From Gossypium raimondii (lineage: Eukaryota; Streptophyta; Magnoliopsida; Malvales; Malvaceae), in contig NC_068570.1 of the NCBI RefSeq assembly GCF_025698545.1, forward strand, positions 8,370,001 to 8,434,000: DNA of 64,000 nt, written 5' to 3'. The notes beneath the pieces are model-generated. The model searched no databases, had not been told where the DNA came from, and worked only from the letters and a program-made list of their open reading frames with translations. Positions 48,781 through 61,424 of this stretch are shown here, one piece after another. The position numbers and the translations under genes are program-made. Position 1 is the stretch's first letter, and every line of letters begins with the position of its first letter.

Positions 48781-51700
48781 TGTAACACCCCTTACCCGAG
48801 ACCGTTTTCGGAGTCGAGCACGAGGCGTTACTTAACTTATCTTACTAATTCGGAGTATAAAAACTTGTTTGAAAATTTATTTCACTATTTATAGCAAATC
48901 TGTCCAATTGTGCAGCAGTTACTAAATTAATTATAACTCGAGCTACGGGACTCGGAATTTAATTCCGTAAATTTTCCTTGAAACTAGACTCATATATCTT
49001 TCTACCATAAAATTTTTATAATTTTTAGTTCAGCCAATTAGTACAGTTTATTAGTTAAAGTCTCCCCTGTTTCACCACTTGATTATCCTGACCTCTTGCC
49101 ACTAAAAATAAATTTTCTCATTGTAGGATTTTCATATGAAGTTATTACTTGTTTCTACAGAAAATAGACTCAATAAGGAATCTAATCATGTAAAATACAA
49201 CTCATAAATATTTTTGTACAAATTTTAATGATTTCCTAAACTCAAAACAGGGGACACCAAAAACTGTTCTGACCCTGTGTCACGAAAATTCAAATATCTT
49301 AAAATATAAAACTCCTTTTGTTAAACCAATATTTTTCCATGAAAATAGACTCAACAAGATTTAATTTCATATATCATTCACTCTCTAATTCATTTTATAC
49401 TATCCTAGGTGATTTTTCAAAGTCACATCACTGTAGCTGCTTAAAATCTGTTTCTTTGCAAATTTTTACTCTTTCATGATTTCCATGCATGATTTATCAT
49501 CTAAACATACATATTACCAAACATATTCGTACTTAACCATTTTAAAAGCCAAACATTATCACATACTCACACATCTTCTTTTAGCAATATCATAGATACA
49601 AACATTCAAATTGACTAATCGCTGTACATCACTTAGGTATATATATTACTTAGGTACATGCCACGTTATTAAAAGAAATGTATATCACTAAAATTTCTCT
49701 GAAGTCGGGATTACTTTGGATGCTGGAGCGACACTGATTTTCTACTAACCTGCGCACGGAAACAACCGTACGCTGAGCATGGGAATACTCAGTGGTATTA
49801 CCACAATTCAAATTAATAACATTAATCGATAAATTATATACATTTAATTTATGTCTATAATTATTCGTTAATTATCTCGTACTTTAAAACAACTTGATAA
49901 TTAATAACAAAAAGCAATATTTCAATCTTGTATTTAATTGTATTCATACCTTATTTCACTATCTCAATTCTATTGGATTTTCAACATCTCATTCTAATAA
50001 CTCATTTCAATTCATACAAATTCAATCAATTTATCAACTCATTCATTATCATTTCTATTTATATTCAATTTATACTTTTAATCATTTAATAAACATTTAA
50101 TATATTAAATCCATAAATAAATTTCAATAACTTGTATTCAATTAAATTCACATATAATTCCACTATTTGAATCATTTTACTTTCACTTCTCATTTCTCAG
50201 CAATAGCTATTTCAATTTACTTTTCTTTACTTATATTTTTACATCATCTCATACTACCAAAATCATTTCATGAACTATATCGTTAACTATTTCTTGAACC
50301 CTTGGTTCATACATTTCATTTCCATATCTCAATTTAATATCTCATTTCGATTCATATTCAAGATCATTCAATAAAATTTATATTATCAAAATTATTCATT
50401 TACCCCTATTAACTTGACTCGGACTTTGGCGGATACACGGATCCAACCAAACACACCAGAATGGCACCCAGTGCCTCATCGGATAGTTCGAAGCAATATA
50501 GTGACACCCAGTGTCTCATTGGCCAAGCCGAAGTAAGTTGGTACCCACTACCTCATCGAATCTATCCGAAGTAACAGTATGACACCCAGTGTCTCATCGA
50601 CTCAAGGTTGAAGTATCCCTGAACACTTCCAATCCTATGGCATGCCAACTATATCCGACTCAGCCCGACTAGTTAATAGGGTATTCAAATCATTTTTCTA
50701 TTTCAAATTCACATTCGATTCAATCACAATTCAACTCAGATTCACTTCCCACTTTCAAATCAATATACATTTCAATACCAATGCATATTTCAAATATTCA
50801 CATACAATCATACTTCGATTCAATTCAAACCACTTTTCAATCAATACACAATTCACATATTCACATATCTTCAAATCTCATATCTCAATTTCCAATTCAC
50901 ATATCAATTCACAATTCACATATTCACACATAATCATAATTTAATTCACTCTTATTCAATTTATATTTTAATTCATTTTCCAATCAAATTCAAATCACTA
51001 ATTATTTTTCAATCAATATGCATTTCAAATACTCACGTATTTTCTTCATTCAATTCAATTTCATTCAATCCAAATCACTATTATCATTTCTATTGCTTAC
51101 CTAATTTTACTTATCTGCATGCATTTTAATTAAAATATAACAATTAATAATTAAATTCGAATTATGGTAATACTAACCGAAATTTTTCTCGAGTCAATCC
51201 TTATCCACCTTCTTCTTCCCTTTCTTGGACAATGACTCTTGCATGACATTAGCTACGTAGTTAAACAATTAAAAATCATTAATACACAATTTCATTAAAA
51301 TATTTCCATTTATACCTAAACTTTACATAAACTCTAATTTAATCCCTTATCAATACTAATTTTATTTTTCCTAATCTAACTCCATATTCTCTCTTAATTC
51401 TCACTATAAACTCATTTTAACTCTTCAATTTCACCATAAATCCCTAATTTCGAAATTCTCTCAATTTAGTCCCTCTGTTCAAAACTTACACTTTATTTTA
51501 CAATTAAATCCTTTACTAACTTCTAACTTGAAATTCAATCAATTTAACCCCTAACACTTCAATTTATTCAACATGAACATCATCTAATAATCTACTAACT
51601 TTCAAAATATCAACATAAATAAAGTAGTATTTATCTCTAGGATTCCAAAAACATCAAAACTAAGAGAAAATGGATTAAATTGACTTACCAAATGAGCTTG

Positions 51701-52441
51701 GAACCTCAAAACCTCAATTTTCTCTGTTCTTTCTTTCCTTCTTTCCTTCTCTGTTTCGTCCATGCTATTCTGTTTCTATTCTCTTTTCAATCTTTTATTT
51801 CATTAGTTTAATATAATAACAATAAAATAATAATATAAAATTATTTACTTAAATAATAAGTAAATGTGTAATAATTACTAATATATGTATTTTATTTTTC
51901 CACATGTCATCATATACACCATACATTTGTCAACAATTTTGTTTATTTAAAATATAATAATATAATAATATAATATAATTTACAATATAATAAAATAATA
52001 ATATACTTCAAAAAAATCTCAGATTTTATCATGCATATGCCGCCTCATTTATGGGACTTGGAATATTTACCTATTTAGTCCTTTTAACTTTTCTTTAATC
52101 TATAATTAAACTTTTACCCTTGTTGCAATTTAGTCCTTTTAATCAATTAACCATCGGAACATTAAAATTTCTTAACGAAACTTTAATACTACCCTAATGA
52201 CACTCCGTAAATATTTATAAAAATATTTAAGGCTCAGTTTATAATATCGAGGTCTCGATACCTTGTTTTCGACCCAATTTTCCTAATAATTTCTTTTAAA
52301 TCACAAAATTCGCTAATTCAAAAATATTTCTAAAATCATGCTTAACTTATAATTATTAATTAATAAAATTTTCTAACGTTTTCATCAGATTTAGTGATCT
52401 CAAATCACTATTCTGACACTACTGAAAATTGGGCTGTTACA
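48781..52441 (-). mobile_element. Long solo LTR, 3,661 bp, perfect TSD GGTTG
   Basis: It starts TGTAACACCCCTTACCCGAG and ends AATTGGGCTGTTACA. GGTTG is directly repeated at 48776-48780 and 52442-52446. The orientation is minus, judged from the order of known Tekay-LTR blocks (the TTAATAGGGTATTC block and the CACCCAGTG repeats are reversed). No gag or pol is seen. It is either a very long solo LTR or a non-autonomous element. Confidence 0.85.
50455..50625 (-). repeat. Four imperfect 40-bp repeats in the long LTR
   Basis: Units contain CACCCAGTGYCTCATCG followed by a CCGAAGTA-like word, at about 50463, 50502, 50543 and 50582. This array is found in related LTRs in the opposite orientation, and helps to orient the element. 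Confidence 0.7.
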
Positions 52442-53861
52442 GGTTGCTTGTTCCCGAACAAACAATTTATCACAGTCATTTGTTGATAATGATCATATTA
52501 ATCATTAAGAAGAAAAAATGGTGACCACGAGATAAAATATGATTGTATTGAGTAAACGAATTTAACTCAAAGGAATCAAGGATATCATATGAGGGTAAAA
52601 CACACATGACGAGGTTATTGGACAAAGCAGTTGGATGAATTGCTTTCGTAAAGAGTATACAATAAGGAGTTTTCAATCATGATACTTCTTGTGGACTGAC
52701 TCCATAATTAAGTAAATTGCGAATTATCGGAACGATGCTTTTGGACATAATTGTAATTACTAAAGCCTAATTGTATATGTTCGATTGGTCCCTCCGCTAG
52801 CTTAACAAAATTTCGATTGGACTGTATTTGAATTAGAAGAAAAATCTATGACTTTGGAAATAATTTAATTAAGTCGATTTATTTGATGTGGAATTAAATT
52901 AAGTAGTCGTGAGAATTGTTTGACTAGAAAATTTGATTAAAGAATTTTATTAAAAAATTAATTTGGAAAATCTTAGTGATGAAAATTAATTTTGATCAAG
53001 TAAAATTAAATTAATCAAATTAATTTAAATAAATATGATATTTTTGAAAATTAATTTTCAAGTCAGACAATTGGTATAATGGGTAATTAAACTTGAAAAT
53101 TGAACTTGAGAACAAAAATTGGGCCTATGAACCCAAAATCGAGATCAAGACCTAAACACTGATTGAACTGGGCTTTGTATGTGAAATTGGATCGACGATC
53201 CAATCGATGGCTAGACTGGACTAGTCGAGCCGTTACTAGCCCGGAATGAATCGGCTTGTGGTGTCGTGAAAGTGTCGCACCTGCAATGGCACCATCAGAC
53301 ACGACGATGTTGGCAGGAACGATGACGGCATTTCGATGGCCAACAGGTGGTTCTTCGGCAGTTGAGCAGTGGAAGAATTACACTCTTACTGAGACTTTAT
53401 TGGATAATTTAACTATAGATTAACTATTCCAAAATAATATTATTTTAATAATTTTAATATTAAATTTAATTTAATACTTATTCTAATAGGATCTTATTAA
53501 TTAAAAATTAAAGTGATTATCTTAATATTAAATTAAATTTAATATTAAATTGATTAAGTTTAATTATAGTTGAACTCTCTAAACTCTTCCTATATAAAGA
53601 GAGCCATGAGTCAGTATTTTTCACACACTTGAATTCAAAAGAAAGTTGTAGAGACAAAATTCTTTGAAGAAATCATTTTAGAAGATCTCTAAAGATTTTT
53701 TTTCTTATTTACAACTTGACCTAGAAATATAGAGAATTTGTGAAATTGCCCCACTGGTAATTTTGTGGAAAATTTTCTAATTCGAAGCGAGCCTACACTC
53801 GACAGATATGAGTCATATCAATTTGATTGCATTTTCATGTTATTTGCATATGGGAATGTTA

Positions 53862-55731
53862 AGGTGCGTATACAGTGATAAATTGAACTATTGGATTGAG
53901 ATTGAATGTGAATTGCCAAGATAGAGGATTAAAATGAATAAAATGTAAAGTAACATGAATTGCTTGAAATATGATATGTGTTATGGAGGTGGAAATGTAT
54001 TGAATGATATGAGATATATGTGACATGTTAATAAATTGGACTGATGATAGTGAATTTGATTGAGAAATGATATATGTACTAGATTATAAATGGAAGTGAA
54101 CATTAGTACCCTATTAACTAGTCGGGTTGAGTCAGATATAGTTAGAATGCTATAGGATTGATTTGTGTATGGGTTATGCGCTTATGCACTAGGATGCACT
54201 TCATGTACCAATATGTGCTTTGTGCACCAAGATGCACATTCTGTGCCAAGAATGCACTTCGTGTGCTAGTATGCACTTTGTGCGCCAATATGCACAATAC
54301 GTGCCAGTTACCCTACTTTGATTTATCTGATGATGCACTTTGGTGCAGTTTGATGTGTCGGTTGGATAATTCGAGTATCCATCCGAGTTAAATAGGGTTT
54401 GCAAAATGTACAATTGGTAAACAATGTAAATGTAATATCAATTGATGCTATTGGACTGAATCATGTATAAATGTGATTTAAATACTAAAATTATACTGTT
54501 GATTAAGCAAATCAATTGAAAATGAGCCCTGGGGACCGAAGTGAATACGAATGATTCGATAGGCTCTAGAAATGAGTTGAACGGTATGAAATCAAAGTAA
54601 AAGAGATAAGTTTCATAGAACATGAATGATTTGAAGTTAAAGACATATTGTAAAGATGCATAAGTGAATGCTTGATTTTCGATTGATATGGAATTCATAT
54701 GTATTGAATGATTGTTAATTGTTAAACAAGATGGAGTTGGTTATATATGTTACAATGTTGAATAGGTTCTTTTTGGTATTGATATAAGTATGCGACATAT
54801 ACAAATTGATGATTGAAAAGGCTTGACACTCTGGAACATGAATTGGTTGGATATTAGATGCATATATGCATATTTTATCATGAACCACATTGTTAATGCT
54901 TTTGTTATACATATCTTGAATCATGAATGTACCACTGAGCCTTATTGCTCAACGTACGATTTGTTTATTCCATGCGTAAGTACATGTATTCTTGAAGCCT
55001 CAGGAAAGTAAATTCAGCATCTAGATTGCCACAATCAACTCAACCTAGGTTTGTATAACCTTTTTATTATATCAATGACATGTACCTAGGAAGTTCTTGG
55101 TCTAACTTTTGAGATGGTCACCTAAATGTACCTAAGTTCTGAATATATCTATAATGGTTTTGGTCATGTATGGAATTGATATTAATGACTTGAAATGGTA
55201 TTTTATGCATGTCTATTATGTTGATTGGAAGAATTGGGGTATTAAGGCCAAATTTTATTAAACTTGTTAGGTGGAAAACTTTGAAAAATAGAGGATTAGC
55301 AGTTTGCCATAGATGTTGCGACTTCACACCTTGAATGTCGCGACATCAAGCCATCATGTCACGATGTCCTTAGCTTGAATTCACAATTTTGGCCTTGTTT
55401 TATTTTGAAAACTCTATAATTTGGTCCTTAAGTTGGGAGGTTTGACTACTATTTTCAATGTCGCGACACTAAGTCCTGAAAGTCACAACACCCACTTAAA
55501 ATACTTTGGAAACTTTTCAATTTAGTTCTAATTCAATCTCGGGTTGGTATTAAGCTTTCATAAGCTCGTATATGAACCGGGAATGATTATATATTGTGTT
55601 TTAAGTTGGTAATACTTGTAACTAAATGGTTGATGATGAATTTTTTTTAAATTCAATCGTAGTTGTTCTAACAACAAATGTAGCATCCCATAGCTCAGAC
55701 CCGACGATCTGGTCGAGTATGGGGTGTTATA
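53862..55731 (+). mobile_element. Truncated Tekay-like LTR
   Basis: The 3' end reads CGAGTATGGGGTGTTATA, a mutated form of the GTGTTACA end of the other LTRs. Inside, ACCCTATTAACTAGTCGGG at about 54108 matches, inverted, the long LTR at 48781. The 5' end (expected TGTAAC) is missing. It contains the 54173-54345 repeats and several TGTCGCGACAT words. Confidence 0.55.
54173..54345 (+). repeat. Short tandem repeats, about 18-20 bp
   Basis: About nine degenerate units of the type GTGCCAAGATGCACTTYGT occur in tandem. The repeats create an open frame rich in Cys and Met that is not a gene. Confidence 0.85.
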
Positions 55732-56608
55732 ACACCAAATTGTTGATATGTAGAACCAATAAGGTGGAGGAGAAGGCTATGATGGAGGTGGTTCACCCTG
55801 GATTAGGGCTGAGAGTCATTGTTCTTGGTGAATTAGAAAATAATTAGAGGGATTGGTTTAGGTTGGTAGGGGGAAGAAGGTTCTAACTGTTTTCTTCTCA
55901 GTCTTCTATCAAGTTTTATGGTTGGATTTATATATGAGAGACAAGGGAGTCCACGTGTTTTGGACTTGCTGACAATAGATTTATATCTTGTCTCATTGTG
56001 ATGGCGATGATATGATATTTTAGGTCGAGGATATGACATCTTAGGACAGCTGGGTAATTAATGAACTTGAGACCCCACGTGCACCCTGCAAAGGTGGTTT
56101 AGGAAAGGTTTGCCACGAAGTTGACTGATACCTAAGGTTCACTGGACATAAGGTTCGTCTAATGGAGACATATGCATGGTATGTAGATCACTTGTTAAGG
56201 ACACGTGTAGGGGATGTGAGAAAATGGTATAACAAGTTGTTATTATTATTATTTTGTTACAGTTTAAGATGAATGTACCTTAGAGATGAGATAAAATTAT
56301 AAAAGAAAAAACACATTACTGAAATAATATATGATTAGTTAAAACATAATATTGAGATTAAATTAATATTACTAATTTTAATAATTTTAATAATACGATA
56401 ATTATTTTATAAATTACTAATGAAATAAAAAATTACAAGTAACTTTAAGATATTATCATGCATAAAATTTTTTTATAAATACACGTAAAATATCTCGCAT
56501 ATAAAAAAATTATTCCACTAGCCTCTAAAAAAATTAATGAATCACAATTCAATGAGAGAATCATACATTCATATCAGTAGTATGAAACTATCAAAGAGAA
56601 CTGGACTT
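55732..56608. other. Unassigned region between LTR and MULE
   Basis: The first 500 bp (55740-56230) is moderately GC-rich with a GGTTCACCCTGG patch and may be decayed retrotransposon. From 56230 it is AT-rich. No gene is supported. Confidence 0.35.
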
Positions 56609-57842
56609 GGATTTTTTTATAAAAACAACCCGAATTTTTTATTAATTATACAAATGATCCACTTTTTTTATTATGTATGTAAATAACTTGAAATGAATAG
56701 TGAAAGTAGGTAGAGCCAAAGTGATTGGTGCCACTCACTTGCCACGTCAGCCAATTATTGGCTGCTAGAATTAAAAAAAATCAATTTTTTGGGTGGAGCC
56801 AATCTATTTGGCGTGACCTATATAAATACCACTCCAATACCAGTATTTTTTAATATTTCGAAGGCCAAAAAATAAATAATAGTGGTGGAGCTAAATAGAT
56901 AATAAGGTGGCACCAACAACTTTATTATGTTAGAAAAAATTTTTAAAGTGATTTTTTATTTTTATTTTAAAGCTAAAATTATTAATTTATTTGGTGGAGC
57001 CATAGATGGTGTGACCACCGTGCTGCCATTATTTTTTTTTGAGTTTTGTTTTAAAATTAATAAAAAATGATTTTTTTTTATTTTGGTCGAGCCGTCCTTT
57101 TTTAGATTAACCAAATGGCTATATATACCCTAGTGCAGTTCAGTTATGGTGAAGAATTTTTTTAAAAATTTTATTAAGTTAGAGAATGAATGGGAGGGAG
57201 ATCAAGACTGTTTTTTTTTTATGTTTTTGTGTTTTTGTTTGTTTAGAAAATTTTATAATTTGAATGCATGTTTTATTTAACGATAATCTAGAGAAGCTCC
57301 AACACCTACAAATTTAATGATCCTTTTCGGAAGTGTAGAATTGATTCCTTAATTTCACATGCGGTGACAATTTCAAGTAAAAATAGGGGTCTCGGTTGCC
57401 AGTGATTTATTCAGTAAGGAGTTCAAATTGTTATGTAAGTCTTTTCGTTGGCAGTGGTAGAAAGATAACGGGTTCAAATTGGTTATACAACCAACGGGTG
57501 AGATTATCAATATCAGTAGCATCCGAGCTGCAAAATATTAGCATCGAAAAACTTGCTTAGTCGACTTGCTTGTGTTGCGGTTAAACATGGCATTTTTCAA
57601 TTTGTAAAACACAATGCTGTTGGTCTTAAACAAAATTGAAATCATCATTTACTTATGTTTTATTAGTATTAAGAAAGTTGCTCATGTTGTCGTTAAAATT
57701 GGTCGTTTATGTTCCTTCGCAATTTTTATGCTTCAAAATTCAACTTTTTTTTAAAAAATGTAGGAAAATTTAAATCATGTACAAAGTAAGTTATATGAAA
57801 TTATTCTGGAATGTTGCCGATGTAAAATTATATTTTGTAAAA
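56609..57842 (+). mobile_element. Candidate left part of a MULE, noncoding
   Basis: A possible left terminus starts GGATTTTTTTATAAAAACAA at 56609, a pattern like MULE TIRs, but the other end lies outside the window, so this is inference. Between 56700 and 57100 words like GGTGGAGCCA recur five times. The remainder to 57842 is noncoding or too decayed to read. It is continuous with 60120 once the solo LTR is removed. Confidence 0.35.
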
Positions 57843-57847
57843 TATAA

Positions 57848-60114
57848 TGTAACATCCTAGAAACCGGGTTATAAGAAATTGAGTTTGAAACCAAGAGTGG
57901 TCATCCCACAATTTTGAGTTTAGATTTTGGAAAATTTTTAACAAGTGAATTGATCTGGTTCAGTGGTTAAGTGTTCTGGTTATGTGTGTGAGGTTTTGGG
58001 TTCAAATCCTACCTCTTGAAAATTTTCTACTTTTGATTAAATCCCTATCTTTGGACATGTGAGTTATAAGTTCAATTTAGTCAATTGATGACAAGAATGA
58101 GCTTGCTGGTTTGATGATTAAGCTTTTGTGTACTCTGTGGTTTGGTGTTCGAATCCCTGTGGAAGTAATAAGGAATGTTTTGTTTTTGAATTTCTTTGTG
58201 TGGTAGTTTGTTTCTGGTGGTTAATTAAACCTCATGGGTTGATGACATTATTTTGTTTTCTTTTTACTTTTTATTTCTATTTTTTGTCATTCCTTCGTTC
58301 TTTCTTTATTTTTCTTCGTTTTGGTTCTTCTCTTCAAACTACCTTACTATGTTATGCTGAACTGATTTTGTACGGGGTTTGACTTCTCCTTCTAGTTTAG
58401 TTCGTTGGTCGGTAAGTTCGATTTCGATTTTGGTGTCGAATGTTAGTTTTTAGTGATTTGATTGCAAATTAATCGTTTGTTGGACAATTGCTTGTTGTTT
58501 AGGGACGAGAACTCATCCTTGTTGCTTCTGCTTTGAATCCGTATCAGGTGGGTACTGAAAACCCAACTTTTGTTTCAAGTTTAGTCACTAGAAAATAAAC
58601 TGTTGACGTCACATGGCCGTGTGCCAGGCTGTGTAGTAGGCCGTGTGAGCCACTCGTGTGTCAAGCTGTGTAACTCATTGTTCACAAAAATTGAAGGCAC
58701 AGGGGTGTGTGTTCAGGCCGTGTAACTTACTGTTTGCGAATTAGGACCACACGGGCAAGTGACACGAGCGTGTGTTAGGCCGTGTGACACACACAGGCAA
58801 GCACACGGGCGTGTAGACCACTATTAAAATTTTACTCTCGGGCCACAAGCATTGTTTGAGACAAATGTAGACCTACTGTAGGGTCCGTACGATCTGAATT
58901 AGACTATATAACTTGATATCTGATGATCTGACGATGAACAACTTCTGAACCGTACGTATGTCTGTTATGTTGAACCTAAGTACGTAGGATCTGTCAGAAC
59001 ATAAAGTGCTATTGTATAATATATGCGAGTTATCCAGGTATGATCTGTATTTTGTTAAGTTGTTGGTACTGATTCTGATTTATAACCATGCATGTGACTT
59101 TATGACAAATCTGATATTTTGTTAAGTTTGAAAATTTGTTTATAACGCATGGACTCCCACGCCTATTGACTCTATTACTGTACGATAGCATGACTTACAT
59201 GCTCATCTTTCTGCTTATATATATGCATGCCATGACACATTGCATGGGACTTGGGATGTTGTGAAGGAAGGAAGTCTCTGACAACTTAATGGTCTACATT
59301 ATCTGGTGGTTTATCCACGATTCTGTTCTGGCAGTTTGGCTGCAGTATAGTGGCTTGACCATATATATTTGATATGACAGTTTTAACTACAAATATTCTG
59401 GTGACACTGTCCACAATTATCTGTTGGTGTGATTTGGCTAGGCGAGTTCTAGGGGAACTCTATTTTGGTGTGAAACGGAGTTAGGTAAGATGTTTTCTGA
59501 TAAATTTGCATTCTGATCTATTTGAAAAATACCGCATCTGCATGAACATACATCCTCTGCGTAGTTTTGTTCAGTTATGCTCTATCCTGTTCTAGTTGGT
59601 TTGTATTGTTCTATTACATTAGCATTATGGAAATCTCTAGGATACCTGGTCTGTTCCATTCTGTTCTTATACTCATTATTATATTCTTCGTGTTATTCTG
59701 ATTTATGTATTACGTTTTGTTAATTGTAATTGATGTTGGTTATATACTAGGCTTTATAGCTCACCTTTGGTTTATCTTTGTGTCTTTAGGTAAGTCCTTG
59801 ACTTAGGATCGGATGGCATGTAGGAGCTCGGATTGTTTTGCAATAATGTAAAAATTTTCTTGATCTTTTGGGTTGGAAATCTGCTTCTGAGCTTATCTTA
59901 GTTTTTGCTAATAATTTTTAACACGCAACTGCAAAATCACTCAAGTCAACAAAATGGATTTTGGTTTTCAGCGTTAAACTCCAAAAATATTTTCCGCCAC
60001 AAATTAAGTAAAGTTTTGAATGTTTTCTGGATAATTACTGAATCAGTTTTCGATGTGTTGATGTAACTCCTCTAGATTCGGTCTTAACTCCTAGGCTGGG
60101 TTTGGGGTGTTACA
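57848..60114 (+). mobile_element. Solo LTR, 2,267 bp, perfect TSD TATAA
   Basis: It starts TGTAACATCCTAGAAACCGG and ends GGTTTGGGGTGTTACA. TATAA is directly repeated at 57843-57847 and 60115-60119. There is no internal coding region. Repeated CACACGGGCGTGT and GGCCGTGTG words occur at 58610-58830. Two Pol III-like box pairs lie near its 5' end. It inserted into the MULE region after the MULE was in place. Confidence 0.9.
57950..58163 (+). repeat. Two tRNA-like A-box/B-box pairs in tandem within the LTR
   Basis: Copy 1 has CTGGTTCAGTGGTTAAG (about 57955) and GGGTTCAAATCC (about 57998). Copy 2 has CTGGTTTGATGATTAAG (about 58106) and GGTGTTCGAATCCC (about 58145). The spacing is about 150 bp, and each resembles the D arm and T arm of a tRNA without acceptor pairing. 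They may be an old duplicated SINE or tRNA fragment in the LTR. Confidence 0.5.
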
Positions 60115-60119
60115 TATAA

Positions 60120-60809
60120 TTTCTGAATTATGTATATTAATAGTTAATTGAAATGTTGGCAATGGAAAATAATTTTCATTTAAATTATTTTTGCAATGTG
60201 AATTAACTGTTTGATAAGGGGTGTAACTAAAAAAACTGAAATATAAGGGGGGCGGAACTAAAAAGGATAAAGAAAAAGAAGTTTGGGAAAAAATGAGAAA
60301 GAAAAAAAAAAGAAAGTGGGAATGGGAGTTGGCTGAAAAAAAAGAATGAAAAAGAGTATTTACGCATAAAATAAAAAAAATTGGGACATTTTAAAAAAAA
60401 TAAAAAAAGAGAGGACCAAAAAATAAAAAATAGAGAAAGTTGTCTAACTGGTTACATCACATTAGCCGCGTCAGCAACATCAGTGATGTGGCAAGTCTAA
60501 AGGTCAACTTGGCTTTTAATGTTAAAAAAAAACGCAGTTACCTGACTTAAGGCTGCCTCCCTCCATTGGCTTCTTATTATATATAAAAGGGGGGTGGGCC
60601 TTTGGTTTGGTTCCCCATATTTTAGAACTAAAATTTCAAATAGAAGAGAAGATGAAAGGCGGGTTAAATTTTTTATTAGTTCTAATTTAAATTTGTTGTG
60701 TTTGTTTTAGTTGGTGTTATTTGAAATTCGAAATTAATAAATACGATTAAGGTATGTAAATTATATATTTTGATGTGCATGTATTATATTAAAAGTAGTT
60801 AAGAAATAC
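60120..60809 (+). other. MULE interior upstream of the PMD fragment, with promoter-like TATA
   Basis: Purine-rich AT DNA up to 60440 is followed by a less AT-rich patch with ACATCAGTGATGT. TATATAAAA at 60580-60588 sits in a promoter-like setting ahead of a transcribed-looking leader. Any 5' exons of the PMD gene are not recognisable here. Confidence 0.4.
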
Positions 60810-61424
60810 AATTTGTGCCGGACATTCCACCGTGATTTGATGATGTCCACGGTAAGACTAATATGGGAAAAGACAAAGCGGATTGGGCTGTGGAACATCA
60901 ACTATATATAGTACTATGGAACACTCGATTCAAGAGGCGACCTCAGATGCACTTTTGTATGTTTGACTTTAGTCTCTCAGAGGAGTACATACGTTGGTAC
61001 ATAGCCAAAGGGAGCCCTTTTTTATATGGTGGGGGAATTGATGGTAGTACCAGATCACGGGTACAGATGAGGGAATCAACCTGTAGCGAAGCCCGATCTG
61101 AAGGTCCAACCTCTGAACCCACACACTTTATCGAATCAATGGGTTGACGCTTTTGGGGAGGGGTCCTACAGCAACGCATATCACTCGGAGATGAGAGGTT
61201 GCAGTTCAAATTACCAACAATCACAATCACCAATGATGTTTGATATGTTTGGATTGAAACTTGTCGATGATACTATGTAGTCCACCCCGCCTCCGGCCAC
61301 ATTTGATTCGACACTTGATCTTCTTGATGTGTTCAATACACCCCAACAACCACGCCGCCAATGGAGGCCCGTAAATCGCTACACCCCGAATGATGATACC
61401 ACTCCTGGTTCATTCCAATTTTGA
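60810..61424 (+). pseudogene. Plant mobile domain (PMD) gene, C-terminal fragment
   Basis: The translation reads FDDVHGKTNMGKDKADWAVE, HQLYIVLWNTRF and SEEYIRWYIAKGSPFLYGG, which are end blocks of the plant mobile domain (aminotransferase-like PMD, as in MAIN/MAIL proteins). After a frame change near 61140 the frame continues with NAYHSEMRGCSSNYQQSQ, FDSTLDLLDVFNTPQQPRRQ and RPVNRYTPNDDTTPGSFQF then TGA. Stops near 60835 and 61278 and the shift show it is broken. The low-complexity tail ending is one I recall from many cotton PMD copies. The N-terminal part is absent. Confidence 0.75.

Larger units (their letters stand above)
47249..52474 (+). mobile_element. TGATAAC-type LTR fragment, split by another LTR
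   Basis: The sequence starting TGATAACTCTTGAAAAGAG at 47249 interrupts the older copia-like LTR. It runs to 48780, is broken by the solo LTR at 48781-52441, and seems to end near TTTATCACA at about 52474. Composition and motifs resemble the solo LTR at 34242. No target duplication was confirmed, so the right border is tentative. Confidence 0.45.
43985..53860 (+). mobile_element. Old copia-like LTR, split by nested insertions
   Basis: Three segments read as one sequence when the insertions are removed: about 43985-44591, 47124-47248 and about 52475-53860. The first starts near TGGAAATGTGCCTGTATTG. The last includes a TATA box at 53591-53598 (TATATAAA) and an R/U5-like region. No coding sequence is present. 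It resembles long cotton copia LTRs from memory. Outer borders are approximate and no target duplication was found. Confidence 0.5.

Noticed and set aside
50642..50944. 100-aa open frame rich in Phe, Ser, His and Asn
   Set aside because: It comes from low-complexity ATTTCA-rich LTR sequence.
54158..54391. Open frame encoding a Cys/Met-rich 77-aa peptide
   Set aside because: It is the translation of 18-20-bp tandem repeats inside an LTR, with no start context or domain.
57950..58020. A functional tRNA gene
   Set aside because: A and B boxes are present but the acceptor stem and anticodon arm do not form.
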